A stretch of 64,000 bases of DNA from an uncultured Chitinophaga sp. Lineage in GTDB: Bacteria > Bacteroidota > Bacteroidia > Chitinophagales > Chitinophagaceae. Positions within the stretch are counted from its first letter, which is position 1, and each line of letters opens with the position of its first letter. The notes under the pieces were generated by a model that saw nothing but the letters and a program-made list of their open reading frames with translations, did no database searches and was not told where the DNA came from. Both the position numbers and the translations under genes were made by a program. The DNA lies in the NCBI RefSeq assembly GCF_937898475.1, contig NZ_CALEJS010000012.1:310001-374000 (forward strand), written 5' to 3'. This document shows, in pieces, positions 9,221 through 16,392 of the stretch.

Positions 9221-9660
9221 ACGCTTGGTTTTTTGGTTGTTTAAAAGGTGGAATGACATCGACTCTGCAGTGTTACAGCACAAATGCAAGGGACGAATAA
9301 CTGGATTGAATAAATACCGCTATATTCGCGCGGCAAAGAATATATGATGGCTTTATAGCAAAGCAGCACCATAACGTGGGTGTCCCTCCCATTAACAGCA
9401 AAATCGATTTAGCATTTGGTTATTTAAAAAGAACCCTTCAGGATCCTTTACCAGTACTATTTCATGCTTGATATCGTGGTTTAAGGTTTTAGTTACAAGT
9501 TTTAGTTCACTTTTAGTTTTAGTTCGCTTCAGTTTCCGTGATGATGTGGAATCCTTAACGGTTTATCAATAGAATAACTTTCACCGTAAAAATAGTACTC
9601 TTTTTTACATTCCAAAACGGATGTGAGAAAAATAATATCAATTATATCGTTTATAATCTG
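9221..9660. promoter_or_regulatory. susC upstream region: leader, operator-like palindrome and TTTTAGTT repeats
   Basis: This 440-base gap holds no convincing gene. On the minus strand, TGCATTTG (9281-9288) is a candidate -7 element for susC. A perfect 10-base palindrome with central CG, AAATCGATTT, lies at 9401-9410, the form expected for a LacI-family operator. Four copies of TTTTAGTT start at 9487, 9500, 9511 and 9517. The assignment of operator and promoter is inference. Confidence 0.45.
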
Positions 9661-10686
9661 TCAGGTAGAGCGGCGGAGGATCAATTTTCCTTCCAACAGG
9701 ATCTGTTGTGATTGTTTTGCTGTTTCATCTGCGCTGCCGTTTTTCAGCTGATCCAGTAATAGGGAGATGGCTGTTCTGGCAATACTGGCGATGGGCTGCT
9801 CAAATGCGCTGATGCCGGGAGGATAGAGGCGGAACACATCATGATCATCAAAGCAAACCACGGCCAGGTGCTCCGGGATGCGCAGCCCGAGGCGGTCAAT
9901 GGCTTCCAATCCGGCTACGCCCAGGTAGTTGGTGCTAAAAACCAGGGCATCCGGTTGCCGCCTGCTTTTGATGAAAGCGCTGATGTGGCGGATAATATCG
10001 TCCTGCGGCGTATCATATTTTAATTTGAGCACCTGCTGTTTCGCTGCAGTGATATTGTATTGTTCGCAGGCATCACGATAAGCCTGTTCTCTCTGCTGCA
10101 GCTGAACAAGATCAAGATCGGGCGTGACGAGGCCGATCCTGCGGTAACCTTTTTCAAGCAGGTGATCTACACAGGAGCGCATGCCTTTATAATTATCTAC
10201 CAGCACATAGGGCGTGTCCACATCTGTGAAATAGCTGTCCATCAGCACCAGCGGCTGGCGGTGCTGTATTAACTGGCAGATCTCCGATTCCATCCCCGGG
10301 GCGGGCGTAATAAGATAGCCGTCTACCTGTTGTTTGAGCATCATCTGAATCAGTTCCTTTCCTTTCCGGGGATTGTTCTCGGTGCTGCAATACAGCACTT
10401 TATAACCGTGGCGTTCTGCTTCTTCCTCAATGGTACGGGCCAGTGCGGCGAAGAAGCTGCCGGAAATGCTTTCCACGATCAGTCCCAGTATCCTGGATTG
10501 CCCGGTGCGCAGGTTAACGGCTACCGGGTGCGGCTGATAGCCCGCCGCTTTGGCCAGGCGCTCGATCTTTGCGGCCAGCGTGTCGCTGATACGTCTTTGT
10601 TTGGCTTTACCGTTGAGCACCAGGGAAACGGTAGATGGGGCTACACCGGCTTTTTTTGCTACATCTTTCAGGGATACTCTTTTCAT
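9661..10686 (-). CDS. LacI-family transcriptional regulator
   Basis: The 341-residue protein starts with the LacI helix-turn-helix and hinge (VSLKDVAKKAGVAPSTVSLVL, residues 4-24, then RRISDTLAAKIERLAKAAGY) followed by a periplasmic-binding-protein-like sensor domain (ILGLIVESISGSFFAALART; VDGYLITPAP; EHLAVVCFDDHDVF). It should bind a sugar and control transcription. Its position between a GH18 gene and susC on the same strand makes it the probable regulator of this glycan locus, an unusual choice compared with SusR, HTCS or ECF sigma control. The short GTTTGAA-type inverted repeat lies just upstream. Confidence 0.93.
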   Translation of the reverse strand: MKRVSLKDVAKKAGVAPSTVSLVLNGKAKQRRISDTLAAKIERLAKAAGYQPHPVAVNLRTGQSRILGLIVESISGSFFAALARTIEEEAERHGYKVLYCSTENNPRKGKELIQMMLKQQVDGYLITPAPGMESEICQLIQHRQPLVLMDSYFTDVDTPYVLVDNYKGMRSCVDHLLEKGYRRIGLVTPDLDLVQLQQREQAYRDACEQYNITAAKQQVLKLKYDTPQDDIIRHISAFIKSRRQPDALVFSTNYLGVAGLEAIDRLGLRIPEHLAVVCFDDHDVFRLYPPGISAFEQPIASIARTAISLLLDQLKNGSADETAKQSQQILLEGKLILRRST

Positions 10687-10710
10687 ATTTTCCTCCCGAA
10701 AAGATAGGGT

Positions 10711-10794
10711 GAAAAGTTTGAAAGTTTAAATGTTTAAAGGTGCCCCAATGAGGCTGGCCACTTTCAAACTATTAAACTTTCAAACCTTAAACTC
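10711..10794. repeat. GTTTGAA-type intergenic inverted repeat, copy B1
   Basis: Left arm 10711-10740 is made of AGTTTGAAAGTTTAAA-like units; right arm 10761-10792 is its approximate reverse complement (CTTTCAAACTATTAAAC...). The 20-base core is TGCCCCAATGAGGCTGGCCA. It fills the space between the GH18 stop codon and the lacI start. Confidence 0.65.
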
Positions 10795-11743
10795 ACCTTA
10801 AACAATCCGGCGTGGTGTTAACGCTGTCCTTCTGGGTGATGAGGGCGGTACGGGAAAGGTAGTTCTTCACATCTGACCGGGGCAGGTCGTAGTAAAGCAC
10901 CACACCGTAGCCATCGTTCATGGTTCTCTGGGCCAGGTTGGCAGCGGTAGACAGGGAAGTATGATTGATCCAGATGGCGGCAGGGCCCAGCTGACCTTTG
11001 GTCATACCTGCCAATACGGGAGGGGCATAAGTGCCATAGTAGGGGTTCCAGGCATAGTTAATATAATCACCAGTTTTTTTCCCGTTCCAGGAAGAGTGCG
11101 CTGCCGCAGGACCAATATTATACAGCGAGATGATCTTGCCGGGCATCAGTTTACGCAGCTCGTCCAGCAGCAGGATGAAGGAGCTGTCGTTAGGCTGGGG
11201 CAGACCGTTCTTGCCGTATTCAGCGTATTCATCATCGAAATCGATACCATCCAGTTCGTAGGCGGTAACAGCATCGCTCAGTTGTTGGGCAAAAGCATTG
11301 GCTGCGGCACGGCTGGTAAAATTGGCAAAGCCGGCGCCCTGGTGGTTGCCCAGTACAGAAAGGAGTACTTTAATGCCTTTGTCCTGCAGCGGTTGGATGT
11401 AGGCAGCGTGGTTGTTCAGTACCGTTGTAACATTGGGATTGTTATAGAGCACGGCTTTCTTTGCCTGGGTATCATAGTTGATGTTGGCGGCAAAAATAAT
11501 AGCGATGTCAAAGAAGGGTTGTCCGCCGGTCTTCATGGTATAACACTTTGCATTGGCAAAATAGTTATTGTTCACTTCAATATACACCGCGTTCAGCGGA
11601 CCGGTCTTGCCTTCGGGGCGAACATCTGTAGTGTCGGGAGGGGGCGGCTGGACAGGCGGCTGTTTTGCGTCTTTTTTGCAGGCGATACTAAACAGGCATA
11701 ACGTGGTAATGGCTAAAAGGGGAGTACAAAATAGTGCTTTCAT
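10793..11743 (-). CDS. GH18-family glycosidase lipoprotein (EndoH/F-like)
   Basis: Start at 11743 gives MKALFCTPLLAITTLCLFSIAC with lipidated Cys22 and a proline-rich linker (residues 29-37); an upstream ATG at 11770 only adds nine residues. The catalytic GH18 motif reads DGIDFDDE (165-172), with E172 as the acid. Such short GH18 lipoproteins of Bacteroidota are usually endo-beta-N-acetylglucosaminidases acting on N-glycan or chitin-type chains at the cell surface. It is the first gene of the minus-strand set GH18-lacI-susC-susD, so it probably cuts the glycan that SusC/SusD import. Exact specificity cannot be read from the sequence. Confidence 0.85.
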   Translation of the reverse strand: MKALFCTPLLAITTLCLFSIACKKDAKQPPVQPPPPDTTDVRPEGKTGPLNAVYIEVNNNYFANAKCYTMKTGGQPFFDIAIIFAANINYDTQAKKAVLYNNPNVTTVLNNHAAYIQPLQDKGIKVLLSVLGNHQGAGFANFTSRAAANAFAQQLSDAVTAYELDGIDFDDEYAEYGKNGLPQPNDSSFILLLDELRKLMPGKIISLYNIGPAAAHSSWNGKKTGDYINYAWNPYYGTYAPPVLAGMTKGQLGPAAIWINHTSLSTAANLAQRTMNDGYGVVLYYDLPRSDVKNYLSRTALITQKDSVNTTPDCLR

Positions 11744-11841
11744 CAGGCTTTTTTTAATGTATATACGCATAGATAACCATTTATATTATAGCGCCCGGGG
11801 GTGTATTTAACCTTTCGAACTTTTTGCGTTCCTTTGCACCC

Positions 11842-12570
11842 ATGAAACTGGATATACTTGCTATTGCAGCCCACCCCGATGATGTGGAGCTCTCCTGCGC
11901 AGGCACCCTGATGGTGCACGCCGCCCAGGGGATGAAAGTGGGTGTGGCAGACATGACCCGGGGTGAGCTTGGCACCCGTGGCACACCGGAAACAAGGGCC
12001 GCTGAGGCCAAAGCCGCTGCGGAGCTGATGGGCCTGGCCGTTAGAGAAAACCTGGAGCTGGCAGACGGCTTTTTCAGGAACGAAAGAACGGAACAACTGG
12101 CCATTATTACGGCTATACGAAAATACCAGCCCGACATTGTGCTGACCAACGCCATAGACGACCGGCATCCGGATCATGGCAGGGCCGCCAGGCTGGTGGC
12201 CGACAGCTGCTTCCTGGCAGGGCTGCGCAAAATAGAGACAACGTTTAACGGGCAGTTACAGCAGGCGTGGCGCCCCAAACAGGTGTTCCACTTCTTGCAG
12301 GACAGGTACCATGAGCCTGATTTTGTGGTGGACATCACCGCAGTGATGGAGCAGAAACTGGATGCCATCCGCTGTTTTAAAACACAGTTCCTGGCGCCCG
12401 AGCAGGAAACACTGCAAACCTATATCTCTTCTCCCTCCTTCTTTGAAAGCGTGATCTACCGCGCTAAAATGCTGGGCAAAATGGTAGGGGTAGCCTATGC
12501 GGAAGGATATACCAGCGCCAAGATGATAGGCATCAGGAGCTTTGCAGATCTGATCAACGAGGTAACGTGA
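11842..12570 (+). CDS. bshB1: Bacillithiol biosynthesis deacetylase BshB1
   Basis: The 242-residue protein starts at ATG 11842 (MKLDILAIAAHPDDVELSC). The zinc-binding PIG-L/LmbE motif AHPDDVE is at residues 10-16 and the second metal motif DDRHPDHGRAA follows near 105-115. The TRGELGTRGTPETRAAEA block is typical of BshB1, which removes the acetyl group from N-acetylglucosaminyl-malate to give glucosaminyl-malate in bacillithiol synthesis, in the cytosol. The C-terminal YAEGYTSAKMIGI also fits this subfamily. A CTTTGCACC-type sequence just upstream may be its -7 region. Confidence 0.88.
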   Translation: MKLDILAIAAHPDDVELSCAGTLMVHAAQGMKVGVADMTRGELGTRGTPETRAAEAKAAAELMGLAVRENLELADGFFRNERTEQLAIITAIRKYQPDIVLTNAIDDRHPDHGRAARLVADSCFLAGLRKIETTFNGQLQQAWRPKQVFHFLQDRYHEPDFVVDITAVMEQKLDAIRCFKTQFLAPEQETLQTYISSPSFFESVIYRAKMLGKMVGVAYAEGYTSAKMIGIRSFADLINEVT

Positions 12571-12598
12571 GAAATAGCTAACAGCCAACAGCTAATAT
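12571..12598. repeat. AGCTAAxAGC-type repeat arm, copy C1
   Basis: Between bshB1 and the next start lies a run of degenerate units (ATAGCTAACAGCCAACAGCT), matching the longer versions at 33115-33175 and 36937-37008. Only one arm is present here. Confidence 0.5.
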
Positions 12599-13504
12599 AT
12601 GAGGTCCTTCTTTTTGTTTTTTGCGCTGCTGATCAGCAGCACGGTATTCTCTCAACAGGAAGATAAGCGCCTGGCAGCTTTACTGCGCCCTTACCTGGAG
12701 AAGCACCATGGCATCGCCGGTATTTATGTGCATCACCTGCAAAAGAACAGGGTGGTGGCTATCAATGCAGATACTGTTTTCCCTACGGCGAGTACCATCA
12801 AGGTGCCGATCATGATCGGGATCTTTGACAAGATCGCAAAGGGGGAGCTGCAGTATCACCAGCCGCTGATCTATAAGGACTCCCTGCTGTACCCCGGTGA
12901 GGAGGATATCCTGGGCGCGTTTAAGGAAGGGCATAAAATTGATCTTGATAAGGTGATGATGCTGATGCTGACCATGAGCGACAATACGGCCAGCCTCTGG
13001 TTACAGTCGCTCGCTGGAGGGGGGCAGCAGATCAACGCCTGGCTGGAGGCTCATGGCTTTGTGAACACCCGTGTGAACAGCCGTACCCCTGGCAGGGAGG
13101 CCAACCGCAGCCAGTATGGCTGGGGACAAACCTCACCAAGGGAAATGGCCCGCCTGATGGAAATGATCTATAAAGGAGAGGTGATCAGCAAGGCGGCCAG
13201 CGAGCGGATGTACCGCAACCTTTGCCGCAACTATTGGGATACCGAAGGCCTGCTGCAGGTACCGCCGCGCATCAGAACAGCATCGAAGAACGGCGCTGTT
13301 AACACATCCCGTTCGGAGGTGGTGATGGTGAACGCCCCACATGGGGATTATGTGTACAGTATTATTACCAAGGAGAACCAGGATCAGCGCTGGGACCGCG
13401 ATAATGAGGCCTGGGAGCTGTTGCGGACGGTATCGGGGCTGATCTGGCAACACTATGAGAAAAACGACAAATGGGTTCCTGACCCCGGGGTAGGGCAGTT
13501 TTAA
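12599..13504 (+). CDS. Class A beta-lactamase-like serine hydrolase, exported
   Basis: The 301-residue protein has a signal peptide (MRSFFLFFALLISSTVFS). The three penicillin-recognising motifs are present: S65-T-I-K68, S127-D-N129 and K230-N-G in place of KTG. In class A enzymes an omega-loop Glu sits about 20 residues before the MA of the conserved helix; here the candidate E167 (GREAN) is only 16 residues before MA, so the loop is shortened or reshaped. It may be a beta-lactamase of the broad subclass A2/CfxA-CepA-like group or a related esterase/peptidase. It begins 28 bases after bshB1 and may be co-transcribed with it. Confidence 0.8.
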   Translation: MRSFFLFFALLISSTVFSQQEDKRLAALLRPYLEKHHGIAGIYVHHLQKNRVVAINADTVFPTASTIKVPIMIGIFDKIAKGELQYHQPLIYKDSLLYPGEEDILGAFKEGHKIDLDKVMMLMLTMSDNTASLWLQSLAGGGQQINAWLEAHGFVNTRVNSRTPGREANRSQYGWGQTSPREMARLMEMIYKGEVISKAASERMYRNLCRNYWDTEGLLQVPPRIRTASKNGAVNTSRSEVVMVNAPHGDYVYSIITKENQDQRWDRDNEAWELLRTVSGLIWQHYEKNDKWVPDPGVGQF

Positions 13505-13525
13505 GTGAAGATGGTATCCAGGGGG

Positions 13526-13645
13526 CTAGATGAACAGATCCTGCGTAGCGTCAAATTCATCCTGTCTGTTGATGCTGTTTTTGATAAACGGAATCAAAGC
13601 AAGGCCCACCGTAATGATCACTAAAAGTACATGCTTAAGTTTCAT
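13526..13645 (-). CDS. Tiny single-pass membrane protein, 39 residues
   Basis: ATG at 13645 gives MKLKHVLLVIITVGLALIPF, a basic start and one hydrophobic helix, then the polar tail KNSINRQDEFDATQDLFI. A longer frame to 13717 has no signal-like start. There is no known domain. It sits convergent to the beta-lactamase-like gene and divergent from ahpC. Similar tiny proteins occur at 24696, 32992 and 33227. Real translation is plausible but unproven. Confidence 0.45.
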   Translation of the reverse strand: MKLKHVLLVIITVGLALIPFIKNSINRQDEFDATQDLFI

Positions 13646-13845
13646 ACCTGCCAAAATTTTCAGTTTCTCTATTATAACTAAATAACGTGCCAAATTGTTA
13701 CGGTCGGCAGCGACCACGGGTTGCCTGTTAAAGGGCGGTTTATCAGACTTGCGCAGGATTGCGGGCTGGGCGGGGGCGCATATGGATTGTCTATAGGTTT
13801 GTTAACTAAGTATAGAAAATATCAATACCTCATCTGGAAAATCTA

Positions 13846-13877
13846 TTTGATTTATTATATGGAGACAAAGAACTTTG
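13846..13877 (+). promoter_or_regulatory. Bacteroidota-type promoter of ahpC
   Basis: TTTG at 13846-13849 and GAACTTTG at 13870-13877 are separated by 20 bases, matching the -33 TTTG / -7 TAnnTTTG arrangement. The start would lie near 13884, about 68 bases before the ahpC ATG. The rest of the 306-base gap 13646-13951 holds no gene that I can support. Confidence 0.65.
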
Positions 13878-13951
13878 CACCTGTTTTTAAAATGCGTGGA
13901 TATTACGCAAAGCCTGGCAATAAGCATATAAATTAAAACTCAGCAATACAA

Positions 13952-14506
13952 ATGAAAAATGTCACTTTATCCGTAGGGTCTCAGTTCCCCGAGTTCAAAA
14001 AAACGGCAGTTGTTTCCTTAGAAAAAGGCAAAGAGTTCTATGATATCTCTTCCGAAGAGATCAAAAACTCCGGCAAATGGCTGGTAATGTTCTGGTGGCC
14101 CAAGGACTTCACTTTTGTGTGCCCCACTGAAATTGCAGAATTTAACAAGCACTTCCAGGACTTCACCGACCGTGATGCCATCCTGATCGGCGCTTCTACC
14201 GATAGCGAATTTGTGCACCTGGCCTGGAGAAAAGATCACGATGATCTGCGTGGCCTGCAGTTCCCCATGCTGGCTGATACTTCCAAATCACTGGCTGAAG
14301 AACTGGGTATCCTGGAGGCTAACGAAAAGATCGCTTACCGCGCTACTTTCATCGTAGATCCCCAGGGCATTGTCCGCTGGGTATCCCTGTACGACCTGAA
14401 TGTAGGCCGTAACGTAAAAGAAGTGGTACGGGTACTGGATGCACTGCAGACAGACGAGCTGTGCCCCTGCAACTGGCAGAAAGGAGAAGCTACCCTGACT
14501 GCGTAA
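13952..14506 (+). CDS. ahpC: Peroxiredoxin AhpC, mycobacterial type
   Basis: The 184-residue thioredoxin-fold peroxidase has the peroxidatic cysteine C57 in FTFVCPTE and two C-terminal cysteines C171 and C173 in ELCPCNWQKG. That three-cysteine arrangement is the one known from Mycobacterium tuberculosis AhpC, which is reduced by AhpD and not by AhpF. The gene directly downstream is indeed an AhpD-like protein. It reduces hydrogen peroxide, organic peroxides and peroxynitrite in the cytosol. A good promoter lies 75-106 bases upstream. Confidence 0.93.
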   Translation: MKNVTLSVGSQFPEFKKTAVVSLEKGKEFYDISSEEIKNSGKWLVMFWWPKDFTFVCPTEIAEFNKHFQDFTDRDAILIGASTDSEFVHLAWRKDHDDLRGLQFPMLADTSKSLAEELGILEANEKIAYRATFIVDPQGIVRWVSLYDLNVGRNVKEVVRVLDALQTDELCPCNWQKGEATLTA

Positions 14507-14519
14507 TATATCTTTCACT

Positions 14520-14590
14520 GATTGAGGGTTTGGAGGTTTGAAGGTTTGACACGTTCTCCTTCGGACTTTCAAACCCTCAAACTTTCAATC
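14520..14590. repeat. GTTTGAA-type intergenic inverted repeat, copy B2
   Basis: Left arm 14520-14550 (GATTGAGGGTTTGGAGG...) and right arm 14566-14590 (CTTTCAAACCCTCAAAC...) are near reverse complements with a core of about 15 bases. It sits between ahpC and ahpD and could form a hairpin in the shared transcript. Confidence 0.65.
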
Positions 14591-14607
14591 TATAATTACA
14601 ACAAATC

Positions 14608-15195
14608 ATGTTTGCTACAACGAATAACGATACGGCCATCCAGCTGTTACAGACCGTAGGTATCACCGACACCCAGCTGCCGGTAAACCTGCAAACCCTG
14701 GCCACTACAGATGTCCGTTACCTGAAGGATCTGAAACTGAACGTCACCAACTCTCTCGGCGCCGCCACCCTCAGCAAAAAGGAGGCTTACCTGATAGGCG
14801 TAGCCGTAGCGGTAAACGAGAAACAGGCTGCCCTGCAGGCTGGTTTTGAAAAGCTGTCGCAGCAGGAAGGTGCTACCGACAAGGAAATTGCAGAAGCTAT
14901 CAGCTGTACTTCCCTGATGAATGCCAATAACGTGTTTTACCGTTTCCGTCACTTTGTGAATAAGGAATTCTATTCCAGCACCCCCGCCGGTATCCGGATG
15001 AGCATTATGGCCAGCCCTGTACTGGGCAAAGAGTTCTTTGAGCTGTTAAGCCTGGTGATCTCCGCCCTGAACGGCTGCGAAATGTGCGTTACTTCTCACG
15101 AAGAAGCCGTATTAAAACATGGTACTGAGCAGCAACGCGTGCTGGATGCCGTAAGACTGGGTGCAGTGCTCAGGAGCCTGGCGGTACTATTTTAA
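14608..15195 (+). CDS. ahpD: AhpD-like carboxymuconolactone decarboxylase-family alkylhydroperoxidase
   Basis: The 195-residue helical protein has the AhpD redox motif C157-E-M-C160 followed by H164 (NGCEMCVTSHEEAVLKHG), and the upstream conserved region CTSLMNANNVFYRFRH. In AhpD the CxxC pair passes electrons to AhpC. The gene starts 101 bases after ahpC, with repeat B2 in between, and the two probably form one transcript. The electron donor to AhpD (lipoamide enzymes in mycobacteria) is not in the window. Confidence 0.9.
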   Translation: MFATTNNDTAIQLLQTVGITDTQLPVNLQTLATTDVRYLKDLKLNVTNSLGAATLSKKEAYLIGVAVAVNEKQAALQAGFEKLSQQEGATDKEIAEAISCTSLMNANNVFYRFRHFVNKEFYSSTPAGIRMSIMASPVLGKEFFELLSLVISALNGCEMCVTSHEEAVLKHGTEQQRVLDAVRLGAVLRSLAVLF

Positions 15196-15360
15196 CAAAA
15201 AGCCCCGGAGCAAGGATAAGCCTTGGTGAAGCCTATGCGAAGCCTGGTAAAACCAGGTAAAATAATATTATCAAAAAGCAGGAGCGAGGTGCCGGCGGAT
15301 GTGGAAAAGTTAAAGTGAGTTAGGATAAACAATTGATTTTAAGTTGTTTTTATCCGTCAG

Positions 15361-15368
15361 TACATTTG
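15361..15368 (+). promoter_or_regulatory. Likely -7 element of the rpmB operon
   Basis: TACATTTG matches TAnnTTTG and lies about 100 bases before rpmB. A TTG at 15344-15346 is closer than the usual spacing, so the -33 box is uncertain. A second TTTTGCAC follows at 15373-15380. Confidence 0.45.
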
Positions 15369-15467
15369 CATATTTTGCACATTTAGATAATGTTAATAAA
15401 TTCGGGCAAGAATATTTGTGAAATAAATAAAAAAAGTGGACTTTTGCAGTCCAAAATTTTTAAGATC

Positions 15468-15704
15468 ATGGCAAGAGTATGTCAGGTGACAGGAAAGAAG
15501 CCGATAACAGGTCACCATGTTTCCTTCTCTAATATCAAAACAAAGAGAAGATTTCTGCCCAACCTGCAGAAAAAGCGTTTTTTCCTGGCGGAAGAAGATC
15601 GCTGGATATCCTTGAAAGTGTCTGCTGACGGTTTAAGGACTATTAACAAAAGAGGTTTGTATGCAGTAGTGAAGGAATTGCGTGCAGCCGGACAGGAAAT
15701 TTAA
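15468..15704 (+). CDS. rpmB: 50S ribosomal protein L28
   Basis: The 78-residue protein starts at ATG 15468 (MARVCQVTGKKPITGHHVS), the usual L28 start; an upstream in-frame ATG at 15390 is not needed. It carries the L28 pattern of NIKTKRRFLPNLQ and FFLAEEDRWISLKVSADGLRT, ending with the helix RGLYAVVKEL. It is basic and of normal length. It heads the rpmB-rpmG-DUF4295 cluster that is standard in Bacteroidota, just upstream of ftsY. Confidence 0.97.
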   Translation: MARVCQVTGKKPITGHHVSFSNIKTKRRFLPNLQKKRFFLAEEDRWISLKVSADGLRTINKRGLYAVVKELRAAGQEI

Positions 15705-15731
15705 TTACGGAATTCACTAATTGTATATACA

Positions 15732-15914
15732 ATGGCAAAGAAAGGTAACAGGGTGCAAGTGATCCTGGAATGTACCGAGCACAAGACCACTGGTCAGCCA
15801 GGCACTTCCCGTTATATCACCACCAAGAACAAAAAGAACACTCCTGAACGTATGGAGCTGAAGAAGTACAACCCTATCCTGAGGAAGGTGACTGTACACA
15901 AAGAAATTAAATAA
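15732..15914 (+). CDS. rpmG: 50S ribosomal protein L33
   Basis: The 60-residue basic protein (MAKKGNRVQVILECTEHKTT) matches L33, with the RYITTKNKKNTPERMELKKYNP core. Only one cysteine is present, so this is the C-minus form that does not bind zinc. It lies 27 bases after rpmB and 91 bases before the DUF4295 gene. Confidence 0.97.
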   Translation: MAKKGNRVQVILECTEHKTTGQPGTSRYITTKNKKNTPERMELKKYNPILRKVTVHKEIK

Positions 15915-16005
15915 TTTTGTTGAATTGTCGGTATGGTGAAATGGTTGTTGTAAGCAACTGTTTCAACACCAGTAAGCACAATTAAACCAATAAACCAATA
16001 AACCA

Positions 16006-16176
16006 ATGGCAAAACAAGCTAAGACCGCGATCAAGAAAGATGCTAAGGCAGCTGCTGATGCTAAAGTGTGGACCAAAGTGATCAAAGCGGTACGTTCTCC
16101 GAAAACCGGCGCCTATACTTTTAAGGAAGCTATTGTGCACAAAGACAAAGTGCAGGAGTACATGAACCAAAAGTAA
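16006..16176 (+). CDS. DUF4295 small basic protein
   Basis: The 56-residue protein begins MAKQAKTAIKKDAKAAADAK and continues with VWTKVIKAVRSPKTGAY and a C-terminal helix (KDKVQEYMNQK). This is the short DUF4295 family found after rpmG in Bacteroidota; it is thought to be ribosome-linked from its conserved position, but its role is not established. A terminator follows 27 bases after the stop codon, closing the ribosomal cluster. Confidence 0.88.
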   Translation: MAKQAKTAIKKDAKAAADAKVWTKVIKAVRSPKTGAYTFKEAIVHKDKVQEYMNQK

Positions 16177-16203
16177 TTCGGCTTTACTAAATTATACTGC
16201 AAG

Positions 16204-16232
16204 AAGCTGTTCCGTTCCTGGACAGCTTTTTG
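16204..16232 (+). terminator. Intrinsic terminator of the rpmB-rpmG-DUF4295 cluster
   Basis: Stem AAGCTGT (16204-16210), an 11-base loop, stem ACAGCTT (16222-16228) and a T-run. Confidence 0.75.
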
Positions 16233-16392
16233 TGTTTGTGGCCGGTTCATCGTCCATTGCGCGTAACCATAGACCTTGCCCCCACATAATAATATTGTAA
16301 ATTGCAACTCCTTTGTCTTAATTTAAAGACTCTAATGAAGGGGATACCTTCTGTGGGCCATGGATGATGGACCATCGACTAAAAGAACCATT

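Noticed and set aside
13790..13830. Possible OxyR-type site upstream of ahpC (CTATAGG ... AGTATAG)
   Set aside because: The half-sites are 19 bases apart, not the 10-11-base steps required for OxyR, and the arms are only five bases long.
15196..15360. Possible RNA element with repeated GAAGCCT units and CCTGG-TAAAA-CCAGG hairpin after ahpD
   Set aside because: The hairpin is short, lacks a T-run and matches no RNA class that I recognise; it may just be another degenerate repeat.
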